DNA of 64,000 nucleotides. Origin: CANJIV01 sp046330225 (lineage in GTDB: Bacteria > Actinomycetota > Thermoleophilia > Solirubrobacterales > Solirubrobacteraceae). The notes under the pieces are model-generated. The model was not told the origin of the DNA. It saw only the letters and a list, made by a program, of their open reading frames with translations, and searched no databases. Both the position numbers and the translations under genes were made by a program. Below, in pieces: positions 63,495 through 64,000 of the stretch; position 1 is the stretch's first letter, and each line of letters starts with the position of its first letter. Location: assembly GCA_046330225.1 (NCBI GenBank), contig JAXLTD010000006.1:1-64000 (forward strand), given 5' to 3'.

Positions 63495-63517
63495 GTCCGG
63501 CCGCCCCCCGGCCGGAC
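63495..63517 (+). terminator. Hairpin terminator after the LuxR-type gene
   Basis: GTCCGGCCG and CGGCCGGAC pair over 9 bp around CCCCC. Flanking CGCCGGCGGGAAC and GTTCCCCCGGCGGC extend it as an imperfect longer stem (about 63480-63541). Confidence 0.65.
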
Positions 63518-63561
63518 CCCCAGTTCCCCCGGCGGCGGGGGGAGGCAAACGGTGTGGGTCT

Positions 63562-63578
63562 CCGCACTTTCGGTGCGG
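63562..63578. promoter_or_regulatory. CCGCAC-N5-GTGCGG repeat before the YWTD gene
   Basis: A 6-bp inverted repeat with a 5-bp spacer lies 13-29 nt upstream of the TACCGT box (63591-63596), over the expected -35 area. TACCGT is 7 nt before the ATG at 63604. A candidate site for a regulator, perhaps the LuxR-type protein just upstream. Confidence 0.45.
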
Positions 63579-63603
63579 GCGGGCCGGACCTACCGTCGCC
63601 GGC

Positions 63604-64000
63604 ATGCTCGAACTGAACACCCGCAGGTGGCGCCGCCGGGCGGCGGCCGTGCTGACGGCGGCCACGGCCCTGGGTGGCGCGAGTGTCGCCGAGGCGCACG
63701 TGTACTGGACCAGCGCCGGCGCGCATGCGATCGGTCGCGCGAACCTCGACGGCACCGCCGCCACCCCCGGGTTCATTTCCGGTGCCGGCTGGCCGACGGG
63801 CCTCGGCATCGACGCCGCGCACGTCTACTGGACCGACTACCTCAGCGGCACGATCAGCCGGGCCAACCTCGACGGCACCGGCGCCAACCTGGCGTTCATC
63901 ACCGGTGCGAGCGGCCCGGACGGCGTCGCGACCGACAGCCAGCACCTCTACTGGGCGAACTCCGCCGCCGGCACGATCGGGCGGGCCAGCCTGGACGGCA
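63604..64000 (+). CDS. Secreted YWTD-repeat (LDL-receptor-like) propeller protein, cut by window end
   Basis: The first 132 codons are visible. Residues 1-31 form a signal peptide (Arg-rich, then VLTAATALGGASVAEA). The mature part repeats HVYWTxxxxGTIxRANLDGTxxxxxFIxGAxxPxGLxIDxxH about every 43 residues, the YWTD class of six-bladed propellers. It is secreted and likely binds a partner or polymer. TACCGT 7 nt before the ATG implies a leaderless mRNA. The 3' end lies outside the window. Confidence 0.8.
   Translation, partial: MLELNTRRWRRRAAAVLTAATALGGASVAEAHVYWTSAGAHAIGRANLDGTAATPGFISGAGWPTGLGIDAAHVYWTDYLSGTISRANLDGTGANLAFITGASGPDGVATDSQHLYWANSAAGTIGRASLDG

Overview
The window is GC-rich throughout (low-to-mid 70s % GC by eye) with GTG/TTG starts and ATGA/GTGA gene overlaps. 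Several families seen here are typical of Actinomycetota: a deazaflavin-dependent nitroreductase-like protein, a mycofactocin-coupled type SDR, a large LuxR ATPase regulator, a stand-alone LigD-type polymerase and a WYL regulator. The many secreted NHL and YWTD propeller proteins suggest Thermoleophilia (Solirubrobacterales-like). That taxonomic call is inference; no rRNA or complete tRNA gene is present.

Layout. (1) 0.3-11.8 kb: ordinary metabolism in small divergent units: HxlR regulator/hydrolase, a cysteine-motif redox protein with a flavodoxin-fold reductase, a TetR regulator with a glycosyltransferase, an aldehyde dehydrogenase, and two gene remnants. (2) 11.9-19.3 kb: a tightly overlapping six-gene operon (dehydrogenase, degenerate 6-pyruvoyl-tetrahydropterin-synthase homologue, GT4 glycosyltransferase, methyltransferase, flippase-like membrane protein, RibD-type reductase). 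It converges on a CDP-alcohol phosphotransferase/LTA-synthase-like fusion. This looks like an uncharacterised biosynthetic locus for a glycosylated pterin- or pyrimidine-derived, possibly lipid-linked product. (3) 19.4-36.6 kb: accessory and stress-type genes: a broken AbiEi-like fragment beside a complete VapBC module, WYL/VOC, ArsR/SRPBCC units, a LigD polymerase, an MBL-fold/TetR pair around a perfect 20-bp palindrome, and two lipase-like hydrolases.

(4) 36.7-56.5 kb: the most striking region. Fifteen sites share GCCAAC-N16/17-CGTTN, an ECF-sigma-like promoter pattern. They precede almost every transcription unit here: three NHL-repeat secreted proteins, two very large secreted proteins, a PASTA-like secreted protein, a GMC oxidoreductase operon with a FlgM-like protein, small membrane proteins, a frameshifted HD-GYP gene, and an ECF sigma factor that has its own copy. 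In seven cases CGTTN lies 7-8 nt before the start codon, implying leaderless mRNAs. The sigma factor is fused to a zinc-binding anti-sigma motif, one membrane helix and an extracytoplasmic proline-rich repeat. I infer one self-contained, autoregulated envelope regulon.

(5) 56.5-64 kb: a three-gene operon of CFA-synthase-like methyltransferase, DUF1365 protein and FAD oxidoreductase (lipid modification), a divergent conserved protein of unknown function, a 937-residue LuxR-type ATPase regulator, and the start of a secreted YWTD-repeat protein cut by the window end.

A second recurrent feature is TAnnnT about 6-8 nt before start codons, also suggesting leaderless transcription. In several units a tiny ORF ends in a stop overlapping the next start codon.
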